Shown here piece by piece: positions 1 through 11,234 of a DNA stretch of 64,000 bases. The notes beneath the pieces are model-generated. The model was not told the origin of the DNA. It made no database searches and worked only from the letters and a program-made list of their open reading frames with translations. Source of the stretch: Nymphaea colorata (taxonomy: Eukaryota > Streptophyta > Magnoliopsida > Nymphaeales > Nymphaeaceae); assembly GCF_008831285.2 (NCBI RefSeq), contig NC_045144.1:12761858-12825857 (forward strand), read 5' to 3'. Every line of letters begins with the position of its first letter. The first letter of the stretch is position 1. A program made the position numbers and the translations under genes.

Positions 1-2722
1 ATGATATGCTATTTAGAGAATTTGTTTGTTTTAAGTTTTGATTAGCCATTTAGAACTCCAAGAAGGTATTATTTATGGAAATGATGTTGTCTCAATTCTG
101 GGTATGACATCCTTTATTTTGTAAGATGTTTGGTAAATTTCTCGTAACTTATAAGGAAATGGTAATATTTTCAACTTCTTACAGGAATTAAAAGCTGACT
201 TTTGGATGTAATCACTTTTTCAAGTTCAAAGTTTTGTTGGACTTGTTTTAATGTTATTTTCTTCTCTCTCTCTCTCTCTCTATGGGCGTGGATATTGGAG
301 AGATAAGAGAGGAAGAAAGAGACAATGGAAAGCCATTCGCAAGGTCATAGAGAATGTTGGAAACAAATTCAATTAAACGAAACCAATCCAAACAGTAATG
401 GAAGCCAAAGTAAAGCGCAACTCAAATAGAAAAAGGCAAGACTATGAATAAGACCCAGTGTAAACTCTTAACCCTGCCTCTTTTTTAATAAAAAATGATA
501 AATTGATTTTGGCATTTATTATTTATTTATTTATTGCTCGTGAGCGTTATTTCCGGGCCACTACCTAAAAGTTAGGGAGTTGAGAGTCTAAGTTACGAAA
601 ACTGCTTTAAATGAGAATTTGGCCGGTGAAAGAGAGGGAGAGCTTTGCGTCCTTTCTCCTTTCGTCTTCTCTACTACGTCTTTGTTGATCTCCTTGGTCC
701 AGTGATGGTGCGTCAGAAGGTACATTGCTACCCATTTGGTTTATGGCCTTTCATATGCATGAATTTATTAGTGTATATATATACATTGGTATGCATGATT
801 CCATTTTTTCTGGAGATACCCATGTGCTCGATGATATAAAACGTTTTTACTCCCCCTCGTTCTTTCGATAAGTATTTTCAGAAAAGGGGACCGAGTGCTT
901 CGATTTGTAAAATCCCAAGGTTTCTGTTTGGCAGGTCCCGAAAACTGGGTCGTTGGGCTGAAAACTTCTTCCAAAAAAAAAAAAAAAAAAGAAGTTTGTG
1001 CCGTCGCGTCCGTCTGGACGTAATCTTCAGAAATGCACGGATCGCTGCAAATTCTTGTCTTTGGCAAATTTCGAAAACAGGCTTCTCCTCCTTAAAATTA
1101 CCCCCGCCTCTCCTTCAGCTTTGAAAACAGCTTCTATTATGTTTTCTATAAACTAATTTACAAACATAGTTTTCTTGCTCAATAGAGATTTCATAAAAAG
1201 TGATTACGTTGGACTTTGAAGCTTAGTCTTAGAAGATTGAGGTATAATTTTGGTCCCATTCTATTTTTTTATGCTGGTTCCATTTTTGAGCTTATTACCT
1301 TTGATTGAATTGAATTGGGATCCTAAACTTAGGTTGACCTTGTAGAAAAATAATCTAAGGTAAATAAAAGACATACGGGAGGGTTTAGAGAATCAGTAGG
1401 GTCAGATTTGGATCTCATTTATCTTCAAATAGATGTTTGGTTAAGTTTGAATTCAATTATGTTTTCAACTAATCATACCAGTGATGCTCTGAATATCCAC
1501 GGACCAAGGTTGATTAAATTAAGGAGTCTTTCAGAAATTTGTCATTTGGTGGTACTTTAGAAACTTGTTGTGGGTTTGATTCAAATAACTTTAAAATCTG
1601 TTTTACAGTAAAAAATAATTACTTATAACCTTGAATGTTGTTTTACGAATTAGTGGTCTTGAACTGTGTTCAAAGAGTTTCGAATTTGATACCAAATCTT
1701 GGTTTGGATCTGACTTGTTTCCAAAATATATGTATACCTTGTTGTAAGTGGATCTTTTGAAATGGATCCAGTTGTTTGTGAAAATAAATATTTAGTGGCT
1801 TCTTGTTTAGAAATTTTATTGTTGATACTTGTGAATTGTAATTGGATCTGGATCCGATGTGCTTTAAAGTAGATGTCTTGGATGTTGTAAACAGATCTGG
1901 ATACAGCTTTCACTTGTTTAAAGCCTATTCATGTTTGGTCTCGAACAGTATTTGATTTGTTTTGAGAATACATGCATTTTGGATTTGTTTATCATTACAA
2001 ACAGATTTTTATTCAGATATAGATCCAAAATTTAGCTTGACCGAGTTAGTTCAGCATATACAAGTTCAGCCTCTAAGTTTTATCATGATGAATTGAATGC
2101 AAAATATTAGATAATTTCATGAAAATGAGACAATGGATATGAATATGAATCTCTTGTATTTCATTTGCATCTAATGTATCTGGATCGGGTTCCTTCATGT
2201 ATACGTACGCATATTAGTTGCTGTAAAATGCATGTGGTTCTGGATCAGACGCATTTTAACTTATGTAGATGCTTGAAATATGCACCTGTTTGTGTTGGGA
2301 TCTGATAACATGATGGACTTGTGGATGTGGATGTCATTGTGAACTTGCTATTTCACGAGCTTATTTAAAATTGGACTTGAGAATCATATGAGCAAAAAAA
2401 GTTTATTTATACTTGGAAAATATTTAAATTAAATATAAATGCTCATAATGATTGATGAATACCGTGACATGACCGTGTATGGTCCGAACTGCTCGCAGAG
2501 CAAGGCGGCACGACGTGGCATGAGGGAAGTGCAGAGAGGGTTGACCTTCGGTCTGGGCGGGCGGCGGGCCAGTGATACGCTATCTAGATTTTTTGTGGTG
2601 CTCTAGCGAGTTAGATTATGTTCGGGCATGCCCATCCTGGGGTGACCCATGATTTGGGGAACAGCCCTCCAATTAAGGGGTTGGTTAAATAGAGGTAAGA
2701 CAACGGTCGATCTGTAAGTCTA

Positions 2723-2723
<1 letters not shown>
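1..2723. other. Intergenic AT-rich sequence, no gene recognised
   Basis: No open reading frame here resembles a known protein. A short CT microsatellite lies near 265-282. A stretch at about 355-435 resembles 13783-13863, so it belongs to a dispersed repeat. Between about 1670 and 2330 short motifs such as GGATCTGGAT recur irregularly, which suggests a decayed low-order repeat. The block at 2480-2700 is more GC-rich than its surroundings but I cannot assign it. Confidence 0.5.

Positions 2724-2772
<49 letters not shown>
2724..2772. repeat. (AT)n microsatellite
   Basis: About 24 uninterrupted AT units. The kinase homology of the adjacent pseudogene stops shortly to the right of this tract. 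Confidence 0.95.
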
Positions 2773-2776
<4 letters not shown>

Positions 2777-2928
2777 CAGTATAAAATTTTAAATAAAATT
2801 AATAAGAAATGGCTTTTTTAAACTTACATCAACATTGGAACATAATATGTCAAACACACTCATCAGTTGCTAGAATCTAGACGCTTGAATAGGTCTCAAT
2901 TTTCACTTCCACACACTTGAAATATGAT

Positions 2929-3313
2929 TTGGATTTACCTTCAAATCCCACTGGAGTATGCCTCAGCTGTGACAATAATCAACAGCAATGATGAGCTGCT
3001 GGAAGTACCTCCTTACTCCATCCTCCTTAAGTCTTCCATGTTTAGCCTAGAAACGATCATGATCAATCTTGATAAATCACTAAAGCATCTCTCTCTCCCC
3101 ACTAAAACTAAGCATGTTTTTTTAGTCCTGTTTTGGAGAAGCATGATGCTAGCATGCATCAATTTATTCTGCATTTTAATAGCGAATATCTGAAGAACCT
3201 TGCAATTTTATCAAACATCTCTCCACCATCAACAAATTCAAGCACGATATATATCTTAATTTGTTTTTCTTGTCATCACCTGCAAACACGTCCAACAATC
3301 TTTAAATGCATCA
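2929..3313 (-). pseudogene. CIPK-type (CBL-interacting) Ser/Thr protein kinase fragment, broken
   Basis: Read on the minus strand, this encodes a piece of a plant calcium-sensor-interacting kinase (CIPK/SnRK3). One segment (about 3191-3262) reads KIYIVLEFVDGGEMFDKIA, matching the hinge region after the ATP pocket. After roughly 150 bp, which look like a retained intron, a second segment (about 2937-3042) reads GRLKEDGVRRYFQQLIIAVD followed by YCHS, a stop codon, and GILQWDLK. In the family this is YCHSRGVYHRDLK, so an arginine codon has become TGA and the catalytic HRD has become QWD. Homology ends at about 2929, before the AT tract. The retained intron points to a decayed genomic copy, not a processed one. 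It falls on no long ORF. A related kinase family is possible, but the YFQQLI..VDYCHS signature favours CIPK. Confidence 0.65.
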
Positions 3314-4069
3314 GTAAACCCTGAAAAAAATTTCACCAAAAAAGCGTAGAAATGAAGGTAGCTACGATGTGAACAAAATAACATTTACCAAGAAAATATA
3401 GATACGAAGGTAATCTGCACCTCCTTGTTCTCAAACAACAAACCACCGATGAAACTTAATGTTTTGTAAAAATTGGTTTATGCAGATTTCTCCTTTATAT
3501 GGTCTGTTTCGATTCAAGAGCGGACAATAACAAGATACGCACATTACGTTCAAATTCAATACACACTCAATAGCTTGGGTACACAAACATAACTCCGTTT
3601 TTTCATTCACTCTCATTTTTGGTCTCACACAAAGTCACTGACACATAACAGTCAGTCTCAATCTTCCTCATATTGTCCATTAATTCAGCTCTTAAGGCTA
3701 TGCCTGAAAGTTCCCCACTGACAGGCTTATACAGAAACCCTTAAGAATGACGAACGGCCAGATTTATTTATATTAACATGATGTATCCAGTATGCTGCAT
3801 GAGCTATTTCTTATGAACGGCTTATTTAGGTTCACCATCGTGTACCTACTTGTGCTTCCATTGATTTTGGATGCTATTTATACCATTTAGCTCGATCGGC
3901 CAACCACAATACCAAATTGCTGACCCATAGAAATATGCTAGAACTAAAGAAAATCAAGCAACATTAATAGTACCACACTCGAACAAGCAATACACAGATA
4001 ATATATTGAAAATAGTTTGCAAAAAAAAAAAAATTATGTGCCATGCTCAAGAATATATATGGTCCACAC
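3314..4069. other. Intergenic sequence, nothing recognised
   Basis: The first part could hold further decayed 5' portions of the kinase pseudogene, since a weak match to the LLxHPNVV motif sits near 3270-3310, but I cannot follow it. The rest shows no coding, RNA or transposon signature that I can name. Confidence 0.4.
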
Positions 4070-4072
4070 TAA

Positions 4073-4536
4073 CGCTTTGTTTGGTTGGATGGAAAGGGAG
4101 GGAATGGGAAGGGAAGAGAAGAGAAGAGAAAGGGAAGGGAAGGGAAGGGAAGGGAAATGAATGAAATGAAAAGGAATGAAAATAGTTGATTAAAAAGTTT
4201 GTTTGGATAGAAAGGTAAGAGAAAGGAAAAAAATGAAAAAAAAAGAACTAAATAGCACATGAATTTAGAAATGAGGAAAAGAAAAGGAGAGGTAGTGTGG
4301 GAATAAAAAACTCTTTCACTTACCTTTCTTTTCTTTCTTTCCCAATCCGTCCGATTTGGGAGGAAAGGGATTTACACTAAACAATCTCTCCTTTTCCCTT
4401 CCTTTCCTTTTCCTCCCCTCCTCTTGCAACCAAACACCTTTTGCCTCTTTCCCTCCTTTCTAATTAGCCAACCAAACAAAGAAGGAATTGCTCAATCCCT
4501 CCCTTTCCCTCATTTTCCCTCCTACCAAACAAGCCC
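4073..4536. mobile_element. Tourist-like (PIF/Harbinger-type) foldback MITE, putative
   Basis: The left end reads CGCTTTGTTTGGTTGG and the reverse complement of the right end reads GGGCTTGTTTGGTAGG. Both ends are flanked by TAA (4070-4072 and 4537-4539), the target duplication typical of PIF/Harbinger MITEs. The interior is purine-rich (GGGAAGGGAAG) on the left and pyrimidine-rich on the right, so the whole element can fold back on itself. It encodes nothing. The three-base duplication could arise by chance, so the superfamily is an inference. Confidence 0.65.
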
Positions 4537-4754
4537 TAAAGGAAATGCCCCTTTTCTATGATGGTGTATTGGATGCTCTTGACTGATCAACCTTACAATG
4601 TCAATGGCAGAAATGCTTTAGGTTTTCCAAAGCTTAGCCTTGGAAAAAAAAGGGATGATACACAAGGAAAACAACGAAAAGGAAGGAGCATATGTTGATT
4701 GACTTTGTCACCTTAACTGGCTGTCAGCTGCTTCCGCCTCCAAGGTGCCAGTAT

Positions 4755-4846
4755 CCTCTATTAGCAGGGGTGAAGTTGGGAATTTTTTGTTACTGAGATC
4801 AAACTATAGTTTCAAAATTTTAACAAGGGTTGAAATAGAAATTTTT

Positions 4847-4898
<52 letters not shown>

Positions 4899-4995
4899 TA
4901 AAATTTTTTAGATTTACATATAACTTTTTAAAGTTTTTAAAATCTGAGGAGGGGCCAAAGCCCCTGCTAGCCCCCCTTCCCTTCACCCGTCTATT
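4755..4995. repeat. Dispersed repeat copy interrupted by (AT)n
   Basis: The block resembles 17950-18115: both run through a TATAGTTTC-AAAAT-TT-C-AGGG region and end in a GGAGGG-CC-GCCCCTGC-AG-CCCCC segment. An AT microsatellite (4850-4896) sits inside this copy. Probably a fragment of an unidentified transposon. Confidence 0.5.
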
Positions 4996-5374
4996 AGGTT
5001 CTTCATGAAAATCTACATTCTCTCCCTTCTCCTTCTCTCTCTCTCTAACAATCGACGATCCTTTCTCTTGATGGATCGAGTGGTTAATGAACCCACCAAT
5101 CGACCAATGGACGATCCTTTCACTCAATGGATCATTGAATTGATCAATCCACCGATCGATAATACTCTTTCTGGCTTGATCCATTAGGTGATTCATTATC
5201 CTTTCTATGCCTCAATCTCAGGTTTTGCTTGAGAACTCTCTCTCTCTCTCTCTCTTTCTTTGTATCTTCAGGCTTAAATATTTGGGTGTGCAGATATTAT
5301 GCTCCCTCTAAAAAGCAATAAAATTCGTGTGCGGCTGATTGGGAGTATTTTTTTTTTTTTTTTTGGCATGCTAC

Positions 5375-6264
5375 TAGGCCTCGGCACCGGGCGGTGCCGC
5401 TGGCGGGTACCCGGTACTCGGCCCCGTAAGGGCCGGGTCCGGGTTGAAAAAATCTCTTATCAGGTTCAACTTTAGTAAGCCCGGCCCGGCCTCAGATCTT
5501 AACGGGTTGGGTTCGATTATCGTTTCTATAGCCCTGCCCGGCCCGACGGCCCATTAAGTCAAACGCAAATCGCAATCGCCTCCCCTAGCTCGCATTTTCA
5601 TTTTTTCTCCATCGAGGGAGCCAGAGCTGCATAGAGAAGAGGAGAATAGAGAAGAGGAGAAAGAGGCAGAGCTCCCTCAACGCTCCGACTCTTCTTCGTT
5701 CGTTGTCTTGCTCACAACTCTTGGGAGAAGAGGAGAAAGAGGAAGAAGTTGTAGGAGGAGAAGAAGAATAAAGGGAAAAGAGGGTTATCCACCTCTTAAG
5801 CACTCGTCCTTGCTGTATCTTTCATATCTTTGGGCTGTTTCTTGTGCATTCAGTGCTTACGGTTTTGGGTATGCGAGAAATCTTGCAAGGGCACATCGGA
5901 TGGCGGTGGCGGAGTTGTTGCTGGAGGTCGATCCTATACAAACGGCGCTGCCCTGCCTGCCTGCCTGAAGCCTCCTCTTCCGGTTTAAAGAAGATGGGGG
6001 TGGGAACGGCCTGATCCCTCCATGAAATCTCTCCCGAGAGGGGCTTCTGCAGATCTGATACGATGGCATCTCGTTGGTGATGTTTACTAACCGCTCGAAG
6101 GAGAGATGCTTTTGCCTTCAGAGACTACCAACCAGGTCCAGTACCTAACCCGGCCCGGGCCGGCCTGTCAATAATCGGGCTGGGCCTGAGCTGAGTCTTC
6201 GGGCCGGGCCAACCTAAGCCAGGTCTTACCGGGCTGAGCCGGCCCGGCTCTATGCTCAAGCCTA
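5375..6264. mobile_element. Non-autonomous hAT-type transposon, 890 bp
   Basis: The 8-bp target duplication CATGCTAC is perfect on both sides (5367-5374 and 6265-6272). The left terminus TAGGCCTCGGCACCGG is imperfectly complementary to the right terminus, whose reverse complement is TAGGCTTGAGCATAGAG. Eight-base duplications and TAGG termini fit the hAT superfamily. Both subterminal regions are rich in GGCCCGG motifs. The middle (about 5580-6130) has a purine-rich leader-like sequence and short ORFs on both strands with no recognised domain. It could be captured host DNA, but I cannot identify a source. No transposase is encoded. Confidence 0.85.
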
Positions 6265-6287
6265 CATGCTACCATTTCACTGCCTAG

Positions 6288-6355
6288 CACGAATTTCATT
6301 AGCTTTCATCCCCAATTGATTCACGAATTTCATTAGCTTTCATCCTCAATTGATT
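6288..6355. repeat. 34-bp tandem duplication
   Basis: Two adjacent 34-bp units beginning CACGAATTTCATTAGC differ at one base (CCCC against CCTC). Confidence 0.9.
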
Positions 6356-6449
6356 GCCGTCTTAAGCAGCCTCCTCTGTTGAGGATGTTGTACATTGTTG
6401 TAGTGTATCAGAGGTTAGTGCAGAAAGAAAAAGGAAATACTCGGTGTCT

Positions 6450-6945
6450 AAGTACTCATGCAATATATAATAACTTAAACAAAAAAATAAAAAATACGAA
6501 AATGAACAAGTAACATAAGGTAACATAATAAATAAAATAAATGTGGTAGGCTCACCCTCTCCATCTTTTAATGTTTCAATTAAATTATTTTTATAATATT
6601 TTTGATTTACTTTTTCCTAAAGAGAACTGCTTGGTCCATATATGAGAGCGTGAAGTAGCAAGAGAAAGGACAAAATGACTTGGTGGCTAAGTCGTGGCTA
6701 AGTAATCAGGTACATATAGAGAAACCTCCTTAAGCATCCTCAAACACAATTTAATATTATAGCTTGAACAAAGAAACCGACAATTAAATAAGAAATTGAA
6801 CAAATAACATAATATAACATAAAAAATAAATAAAAGAAAGCATGGGAGACACTCTCTCTCCATCTTTCAATACTTTAATATATTTATTTTAAAATTTTTT
6901 GTTTACTTTCTTCTAAAGAGAAGAGCTCAGTCCTCAAAAGAAAAA
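6450..6945. repeat. Diverged tandem repeat, period about 297 bp
   Basis: Two units share the same order of landmarks: a GAACAAGTAACATAA-like stretch, then CTCTCCATCTTT-AAT, then TTTACTTT-TCTAAAGAGAA. The AAAGAGAA landmark recurs about 297 bp apart. No coding content; the units sit just left of the 5' LTR of the Copia element. Confidence 0.7.
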
Positions 6946-7076
6946 GAAAAAGAAATTATTGCCAAGTTATAGTATGTTGCATCGTGTCTGAGGAAGTTTA
7001 TGTTTCTGAATATGTATACCTTCTTGCCAACTGCTAAGTCTTTTTTTTCCTTTCTTTTTGATCCACGGCTCTCGTA

Positions 7077-7534
7077 TATAAGAATCATTTGATGAGCCGA
7101 CATATGTCAATGACGAATTTCAGACATTATGGCTGTCTTAATGTAAATATCCATTTAAGTGATTGCGTTTTTTGATATTACATCATTTTATATGGTATGA
7201 AACAATTTTATAATGTATAGATACATGTACGCAATTATGAATTCTTTGATGGATTGAATCTATAATTGTTCATAATATAAAAGGGTAGTGGGCCTGTGGT
7301 CGGTTGCTTGGAACATCGCCTTTTAGGGTTGTCTCTTCCCCATCTGAGAGAAACCGCACGTGCTCCGCACAGACCCTGGAAAATCCTACTGCGATCTCAC
7401 CGTCCGGTTGTCCAGATGAATTCAGGTACGCTTCCGCTACAGTTAAAGTATTGATTCAATGATTTAGCATGAACAAGATCTTGTTCTAGGGCATATTCTT
7501 TTGTTTGTATATGACTTAGGAAATCTCCCCAACA
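7077..7534 (+). repeat. 5' LTR of degenerate Copia element
   Basis: This aligns over its whole length with 13108-13572. It begins TATAAGAATCATTTG (the partner begins TGTAAGAATCATTTG) and ends CTCCCCAACA (partner CTCCCGAACA). A tRNA-iMet-type primer binding site, TTGGTATAAGAGAGC, follows at 7537-7551. The LTRs differ at many scattered positions, so the insertion is old. Confidence 0.9.
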
Positions 7535-7625
7535 ATTGGTATAAGAGAGCCTATCTTTATTGTTAAATCATTGAATTTTTTGGGTTAATTGTTGAAGCAT
7601 TTACACAATTTTTGGATGAATTTGT

Positions 7626-8330
7626 GTGTTTGCTCTTCATTCGGGCCGAGCCCTTTCCCATTCTCTACTACATCTCCCTCTACCCCTTGTGTTATTTCTT
7701 GAATCGGTGTGGGTAAAGGAAGCGGTCGGGCGTTTTCCCCCAGGCGTGGGCGATGGAAGCCGTCAGGCTACCGTTTTCCATCGGGCGTGGGTGATGGTGA
7801 CGGCTTCTAGCCGCAGAAAGAGGAAAAAGAAAGGGGTGACGGCATTGGTTTTGGCGGGAGACTACCGGCTTCCACCGAGCGGCGGCCGGTCGTTATGAGG
7901 TGACCCGCCGGCACCCACCATGAGGCGAGCAAAGATGGCAGCGTGGGTGATGGAAGTCGTCGGGCTTCCGTCGTAGCCACAAAACAGGAAAAGGGAGGAA
8001 GAAAGGGGGACGGCCGGAATCCGCCGTTTTGGCGGGCATCGGCCGGCCGTTAGGCGACAGCCGATCTCCGGCCGTCCTGGCGCGACCTACTGGCCTGCCA
8101 TTCGGCAGGCGAGCGGTGGAGACGCTACTTGTGAACAGCTCGTGCGGTCGAGCGGACGGTCCGATCCGAGTCAGGTCATGTAAGAGCCGATCCGTTTCTT
8201 TCGGATCCGAGTCGGGTCATGTGGGACCCGACCCGAATCCATACAGTTTAACTTTTTTAAAATACGGTTCTTTCGGATCCAGGACGGGTAATGTCGGACG
8301 CGACCCGTATCCACACGGTTTGAATTTTGA
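7626..8330 (+). other. GC-rich leader region of the Copia element
   Basis: This lies between the primer binding site and gag. It is clearly more GC-rich than its surroundings and contains repeated phrases such as GGGCGTGGGTGATGG and a pair of GGATCCGAGTCGGGTCATG-like units (about 8165-8320). Open frames of 90 and 120 codons exist, but they match no retroelement protein and look like compositional by-products. Confidence 0.55.
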
Positions 8331-8334
8331 ACAT

Positions 8335-8640
8335 GTGGTTCTTTTTGTCAAACCGGTTCTGAAGAGAATCGAACCGGTTCATTCAGTTTAAGACTGATTA
8401 ATTTCGATTCAGAACCGGTTTATACTTTTCTGAACCGATTCAGTTCAATTTTAAAACAGTTCTTACCGATTCGAACCTCTTTTAGACCAATTCAGTTGAT
8501 TTTCAAACCGATTCAGGGCTTTTCAGACCTGTTCATTCAGTTTTTGAACTGATTTTAGCCATTTTTCAACCAATTCAGTGGGTTTCAGAACCTATTCAGT
8601 CTATGTTTGACCGGTTCAACCCTATTTAGGGCCATGTGGG
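8335..8640 (+). repeat. Degenerate short tandem array of ACCGATTCAG-like units
   Basis: Variants of AACCGGTTC or ACCGATTCAGTT recur about every 30-35 bp through the Copia leader, with heavy divergence. The array ends before the AT-rich approach to gag. Confidence 0.65.
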
Positions 8641-9351
8641 TGTTTTAATTACGATTTAAGAATGATACGGGCCATTCTAAGGCCGATTCAGTGGTTCTTG
8701 ACCCACTTAAGCACAATTATGGTACCGGTTTATGAAATCTTGGACTCTTTTGGTTCTATTTCTTTGAATCATTTGGTTTTGGATTCAATGTAAGACAATT
8801 TTGTATGTGAATTTTAATATATGTATCATGTTTTACATGTTATTAAGATTGTGGGTGTACTTTAAATGAATATTTGGACTATGAATTTGATCTTTGGTCA
8901 GGTCTATTGTTCAAAATGAGTAGATTTATACTTTATGTCACCAAAGTGACATCTATTGTAGAAATTTGTCTGTTTCGAACATTAGATGATAGTATACATA
9001 ATCCATGCGGGTAATGATCAACATAAAGGAGGATTGTTGCTTAGTCAGGTTTAAGCATACAAGGTAATGAATATGTGATAATTTTAAGGTTTCCATGTGA
9101 ATAGTGAGTCAATCCAAAGATGGACTCAATATTTGACAGAGCTAATTATCTATATTCATTGTCGACCAAGAACACCACTCGCAGTTAATATTTCAATCTA
9201 AAGATTGGATATTAATGTGGCATCGGTACCTTGTGATGAGATGTAGGTCATTGTATTTAAATTCATTTATATTTATTATTTCATCTATGTACATGTATTG
9301 ATTGTGAGCATGTTTGGTATTTTTGTTATTTGTAAAGTGATTTCTGCTTCC

Positions 9352-10240
9352 ATGATATCTGCAAATTTAAGTACTATTCCTAAGTTAAATGGTTCGTATT
9401 TTAAGGATTGAAAGAAACTGTTATGATTGTTCTGGGTTGCATCGATTTAGACCTTGTTTTTAGGGAGTCGTCCCTACCTAAGTTAACAGATAAAAGTTCT
9501 CATGAGGATAAGCGGAACTTTGAACGGTGGGAGCGCTCAAACCACATGGGTCTAATGATCATGAAGAAATCAATCCCAGAAAACTTTATGGACTCAATTA
9601 CTGAAAATGCTAGTGCCAAGGCGTTCCTCAAAGAAATTGAAAAACGTTTTGCTAAAAACGAAAAGGCTGAAACAAGTACTATTTTGAGTAAAATTGTGAC
9701 GCTGAAATATAAAGGCAAGGGGAACATACGGGAGCACATTATAGAAATGTCTAATCTTACTTCAAAATTACAGGCACTAGGTCTGAAGCTACCTGAAGTC
9801 TTCATAATGCATATGGTTATCCTTTCTCTTCCACCGCAATATGGATAATTTAAAATTAGTTATAACTGTCAGAAGGAAAAATGGACTCTTAATTATCTCA
9901 TTTCGCACTGTATGGACGAAGATGAGAGATTGAAGCATGATAAGATATAAAGTACTTATTTGGCTACTACACCTAAAAGTAAGAAAAGAAACACTATTAA
10001 GGAAGTTGCAGTTGACAATTTATCCATTAAGAAATAGAAGAAACATAAGGAAGGCAAATCAGGCTGGTTCTTTTACAAGTGTGAAGGTCATATGAAGAAG
10101 CATTGTACCAAGTATCACGCATGGCGTGAAAGGAAAAACACACTTCTCACTTTGGTTTGTTCTGATGTTAATTTAACTTCAGTACCTAGACACACTTGGT
10201 GGGTAGATTCAGGTGCTACTATTCACATAAGTGTTTCTAC
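9352..10240 (+). pseudogene. Copia gag and protease remnant
   Basis: Gag starts near 9352 (MISANLSTIPKLNGSYFKD), then loses one base in a tryptophan codon near 9409, which shifts the frame. From about 9408 to 9848 a UBN2-type gag domain is readable (IVLGCIDLDL, then SILPP-like LSLPPQYG), ending in a stop. Further stops occur near 9946 and 10035. A damaged zinc knuckle (about 10065-10110, KCEGHMKKHC, first cysteine lost) precedes the aspartic protease motif WWVDSGATIHIS at about 10195-10230. In the family these would be parts of one polyprotein; here they are separate broken pieces. Confidence 0.85.
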
Positions 10241-10609
10241 GTAAGACTGCATAAATTGTCGGACACCAAATGATGTTGAAAGATTCATCTATGTAGGCAA
10301 TGGCAAGAAGGCGAAGGTTGAAACCGTAGCAGATTTTTGGTTACTGTTAAAGACTGATTGTTATTTAAATTTGACAGAAACTTATATAATACCATTTTTT
10401 AGACAGAATTTGATTTATATTTTCTTATTGGACAAATTTGGTTATTATTGTTCATTTGGAAGTTGTAAATTTAAGTTGTTTCTGCACTCAAATTTGATTG
10501 TCACTCTTTCTTTGTCTGGTAGCAATAACCTCTATTTGCTGATACGGTTGTTCCATATCATGAAACCTTGCATGTTACATCTAGTGGTTGTAAAAGAAAA
10601 TTAGCAAAT

Positions 10610-11233
10610 GAAAATTCTGCTATGTTGTGGCATAGGCACTTAAGACATATTTCTGAAAAAAGGATCAAAAGGCTTACGTCGAATGGAATTCTTGAAAACC
10701 CTTGATTTTGCATACTTTAATGTTCGCATGTATAAAGGTAAAATGAACAAACATTAAGAGGTTATAAGTTTTATAATCCAACCAATAAGTCTCTCTTTGA
10801 GACAGAAAATGCCCATTTTTTTGAAGATATTGAGTTTGGGGGAGGTGATCAGGTTAGAATCATTGCCTTTGAAGAGGGACCTGAGTCCACTCATACAAAC
10901 GTTATATACAATAGTCAAGTATTTATTCCTGCCATTGTTCCATCAACATATTTGGAAGAAGACAATGATGACGGTCTCCCTATTCAAACTAGTGAAGAAC
11001 AAACTCAACAACCTCAAAAAAATCAAGTAGAGGTGTCACTGAGGATATCCACTAGAGAGAAGAAAGACACAATTTCAAATGATTTTGTCTATCTCCAACA
11101 ACATGATGTTGATATGGGCTTAATGGAAGATGATCTTATTAACTTCCAACGAGCGATAAAGAGTTCTAAATCTCATAAGTGGATAGATACCATGAATGAG
11201 GCAATAAAGTCCATGATAAATAATGACGTATGA
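10610..11233 (+). pseudogene. Copia pre-integrase remnant joined to post-integrase linker
   Basis: At about 10617-10715 the pre-integrase motif reads MLWHRHLRHISEKRIKRL. The sequence then passes within some 50 bp to RGYKFYNPTNKSLFET, which normally lies after the integrase catalytic core. All of the DDE core is therefore missing. A linker rich in E and Q continues to about 11233 and leads into the RT. Open reading is interrupted by frameshifts and a TGA near 11231. Confidence 0.8.
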
Positions 11234-11234
11234 G

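Noticed and set aside
7626-8391. ORFs of 90 and 120 codons as a possible extra retroelement gene
   Set aside because: They lie in the Copia leader and match no env- or gag-like family. The 120-codon frame begins in GC-rich repeats and ends in the degenerate array.
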